Shown here: positions 60,840 through 64,000 of the stretch, piece after piece | How the letters are laid out: the number at the start of each line of letters is the position of its first letter | Position numbering within the stretch: the stretch's first letter is position 1 | From: Serinus canaria | Taxonomy: Eukaryota; Chordata; Aves; Passeriformes; Fringillidae | NCBI RefSeq assembly: GCF_022539315.1 | Contig: NC_066313.1 | Span: 22,791,059 to 22,855,058, forward strand | Length of the DNA stretch: 64,000 bases | Direction of reading: 5' to 3' | Program-made: the position numbers and the translations under genes | Notes under the pieces: model-generated | What the model was told of the DNA's origin: nothing | The model's database searches: none | Seen by the model: only the letters and a program-made list of their open reading frames with translations

Positions 60840-61215
60840 TATGCTAGCTCAAATTAGATGGTCTTGAAAATGCTCCAAGTAGAAGACTCCACAAATCACA
60901 GGACACTTCTGCCATTGCTGAACCACGCTCCCAGTGAAAAGTCTTTCCTAACGTTCCATCTGAGCTTCCCAAGCCATATTTTATGGCTGTTGCTGGTGCT
61001 ATACTGTCTACTGTTACTTATAAAAAGATGGTTCTTAGAAATTATACATCAAGTGCCATAGGCTTCTAGATCCCCTTTTGACCTCCTCTTCTCTACACTA
61101 AGCTTAGATCCTTCAATCTGTTTTCACAGGACATGTACCATAGGTCACAATTATCTCAGTAGTTGTCTCCACTAGATCCTCCCCAGTTTCTCCATATACT
61201 TCCTGAATTGTTGAG
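60840..61215 (-). mobile_element. Older CR1 LINE 3' fragment
   Basis: The plus strand matches the reversed CR1 3' region again. ACTCCACAAATCACAGGACAC, then GTGAAAAGTCTTTCCTAACG, CCCTTTTGACCTCCTCTTCTC and TTTTCACAGGACATGTACC occur at consensus order. Divergence is clearly greater than in the neighbouring copy. It has the same orientation as the younger copy, so one may have landed beside or within the other. Confidence 0.72.
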
Positions 61216-64000
61216 GCTCAAACTCACAGAGATTCCCTCTGGGTCACTGAGGGAGATGAAGAGCTCTACTGGAGTCAGCTCTCATCCTGGAGACATCACT
61301 GGTGTAACTGAGCTACAATAGGAATAGCATGCCCAGCAGGTTAAGGGAAGCTCTTCCTTCCAACCACTATGTGAAACTGAACACAAGTGTGAACCTCTTC
61401 TCTGTAAGATTCTGTGCTTGGTAGGGAACCTTTCTTGGTGCCTGAGAGTTTCCTACTATGTCTCACTTATTTCTTGAGCTCCAAAACACTGGATTATAAA
61501 GGGCAGCACCACTTTGCAAGTGGGTTGCTTTTGTCAGAGGAAGGATGGGGTTCAAGCAAATTGAAGCAGAGGAAAGCCAGGAGCTTGGAGTTTCCATGTC
61601 CCCAGTGGATGCCATTTCCATTAGGCCTTTGAACCAATAGAGAGAAAGCTGTGTTACCTACTCACTTGAGTGATCTGCACTTGAAGTTGATGTTGGATCA
61701 AGCAGTGCAAGGAAGACAGCTCACAGCTGTCAGCACAAGAGGAGCTGTGTGCATGCTGTTTCACTGGGAGGTCAAGCAGGGAAGACTCCACACCCTCACT
61801 ATGAGTAATGAGAGATGGGGAGTGTTGCAAGTTCAAGTTTCCTGCTGTGGGCAGCTTGGGGACTTATTTTTCCTTTTATGTATCCCACCCACCAATATAA
61901 AGAAAGATGGCCAGCACTATGTTGTAGCATGTGAAAATAAGCACCTTCATGGATTTTGTGCAACGTGATGGGTTTGCAGTATGAGGGGCAGGCAAGCATA
62001 TTGGATAAGGTAATGTTCTTATAGCCTCCCTACCTCACTGGTTAAGTTGCTGTCAAATAGGAGCCTATCTCCTCCTGTAGCTCTAAAGAAACTATGAGAG
62101 ATGCAGACTGTTTTGACGTTCATACTGTGAACAGTAAAGCAGATGAATATACAAGTTGCACATGCAACTGCGTACATTAAAATCTTTTGATTGCCACAAG
62201 ATTGTCTGTTTATGAGGGCTTTTTCTGGAAGAGCAATAAAGCCAGAGTGCATTTTGGAAAGCTCTGCCTTAGGCAAACGAACCCAACTTTGCAGCCATGG
62301 GACAGCATCTGAGAAAATATCGCCTACCCTTCAGGAAAAGACCACTTCCAGTTCTCCTACAATTCAATGATCTATAAGCCAAAAAGAAAGGGTTGTTTTA
62401 ATGCATAACACCCCACCCTCCCCCTCCACACACACCCTAATTACACATCTCTACAGTGGCTGGATATGCTGAGTTCAGGAAAAAAGCCTTCAACCTTTAA
62501 AGACAGACAGTCTGAGAAGGGTTTCCAGCTTAGGATGAAAGATCAGTAAGAAAGCAGATTTATGTCATCTTGGGAACCTGGTACTGCCAATTTCAAGAAG
62601 TCACACAAACTTTTTAATTTGCAATGATTAAATAATGCTCCACTCTTTTGTGGGATCTGAGTGTACTGCATAATTTGACATTTCTCATTGAGAATTGAAT
62701 GCCTCTATTGTTTGGAATTCTCTGCAATGCAAAATGAGTGGACCACAGACTCACAAGGTTTGGCTGAGATCATATCAGAGCCTTTTCATTTATTTTCAAG
62801 AATTTTCTCGAGCGCCTTACATGACAGTATGCACAAAGCCTGTCATAACAGGCCCCTGATCTACAGTGGGCTTTTGTTGCAATTATTTTGGGCTACAAAT
62901 ACACAGAACAGACAGTAAAGATCAATTCTCCCTGTTCAAGCTGAGGAGGGCCAACCCTGCCATTGCACAGATCTGGTGTAGAGTCAGTAGTGGTAAACAT
63001 AAGGACAGTTCCAGAGCTGAGAGTATTTAGGAAATACAGATGAGCTCACATTTTCCTGTATGTTACTGCACTGCACCCTCAGGTATTTCCAAAATGGACA
63101 ACCAAGAAGGAGGCTAGGCAAGAATCCTCAAGCGGATGCCTCCAAACCGAATTTCTATGATTCTGCAAAGTTCATGCTCAAATCCAGGAATGATAAGCAG
63201 GAATAGCTAAGTCCCTAGGAAGCTTAGGGTGAAGGCCATATTTCTTCACTTAGCGTTTCCTAGAAACTAATTCAGGTGGCTTTCTACTCTGCATTTTGAC
63301 TTTCCTGAGTCACATTAGGTGACTTACCTTTTCCTGATGCTTATAGAACTGAGCCCTTACAGTACTGTGCATTGGGAAAGATCTTGCCTGATGCACCTCC
63401 ACAGACAAAATTCTTGTCTGCAGTGGCTCACCAACATCAGGAACAACACAGTTACTTTCAGTACTGTCCCTTTAAAACACAGACTCTACATTGCTGCATA
63501 CATTAAACGCCAAGTATTTGGTGCTGCAAGGGCCACAGATGTTGAAAGGGTGGTGACAGGGAACTATCCACCCCAGCAACCTCACTCACCCAGAGTGTAA
63601 ATGATGGTGCAGGCAGCACTTTGCCAGGTCAGTCGCTGAGCTGTCAGATACAGCTGAAAGGATGAAGAGCAAAGCGGGTGAAGCAGAGTCAAGACTCAAA
63701 GTTCAAGTCTTATTTTGTTCTTTACCAAAGTTTGGTAGGGAAGAATTGGCTAAGGGCCCATTTTCAATTCAAAACCCAAATTGCTTTGATAATTAGCAAG
63801 TCCATTGGAACATGTGCAGAGCCTAGGCACAAAAGACAAAGCAGATGATAGCATGTCAAGAAATCATATTTGATATAGATGGAAATTACTGAAATATAGG
63901 GAATTATGGAAAAATACAATCATTTTGCAATTAAGATTAGGACTAAAAAAGGATTTGCATTCATTGTAACAAGCAAGACCAGTAACAACTAACAACCACC
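61216..64000. other. Unannotated stretch
   Basis: No gene is recognised. A 105-codon plus-strand frame at 61651-61968 overlaps two minus-strand frames and has no domain. TTTCTATGATTCTGC at about 63151 recalls a CR1 terminus, but no CR1 body precedes it. Confidence 0.5.

Noticed and set aside
63148..63170. TTTCTATGATTCTGC, reminiscent of a CR1 3' end on the plus strand
   Set aside because: Only about 15 bases match and the preceding sequence has no CR1 similarity.

Overview
This 64 kb window looks like non-coding genomic DNA from a bird, most likely a neoavian species. The evidence is the repeat content. CR1-type LINE fragments occur at four places: a classical avian CR1 3' end at 60070-60770, an older one beside it, and two very old fragments at 49480-51000 and 55090-55490. 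There is a truncated LTR resembling an ERVL-class avian repeat at 48634-49064, and there are worn MIR-like SINE remnants. No bacterial-style gene organisation is present, and no operons, rRNA or tRNA genes were seen. The assignment to Neoaves rests on remembered repeat consensus sequences and was not searched against a database.

I could not identify a protein-coding gene or a convincing multi-exon gene on either strand. The open frames are short, lack recognisable domains, often overlap frames on the other strand, and are longest where the sequence is GC-rich or carries a microsatellite. The one frame with a recognisable family signature is the decayed reverse-transcriptase tail of the CR1 at 60461-60793. 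The window is best read as intergenic sequence or the inside of a very large intron.

Layout: 1-11.8 kb is plain sequence with an interrupted (AC)n tract and a MIR-like fragment (4890-5125). A GC- and CpG-enriched patch spans about 11.8-12.9 kb and holds a homeodomain-like palindrome. A second CpG cluster (16.27-16.50 kb) ends in a start codon directly followed by a good splice donor; a possible 5S rRNA-derived SINE fossil lies just downstream. A pure (GAAAAA)21 hexamer tract is at 23304-23429. From 24 to 46 kb the sequence alternates between unremarkable DNA and AT-rich blocks with many homeodomain-type ATTA/TAAT cores (for example 38.3-38.9 kb and 44.2-44.5 kb). These may be conserved regulatory elements but cannot be proven here. 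An 18-bp perfect palindrome is at 40735-40752 and a dense CpG knot at 46381-46440. From 47 kb on, repeats dominate: a 28-bp tandem duplication, a G-quadruplex motif, the LTR, and the CR1 fragments, all of which run on the minus strand.

I did not find a clear undescribed biological system. The best leads are the three CpG clusters as possible unannotated promoters or transcripts, the 18-bp CpG-containing palindrome, the purine hexamer tract, and the AT-rich blocks as candidate distal enhancers.
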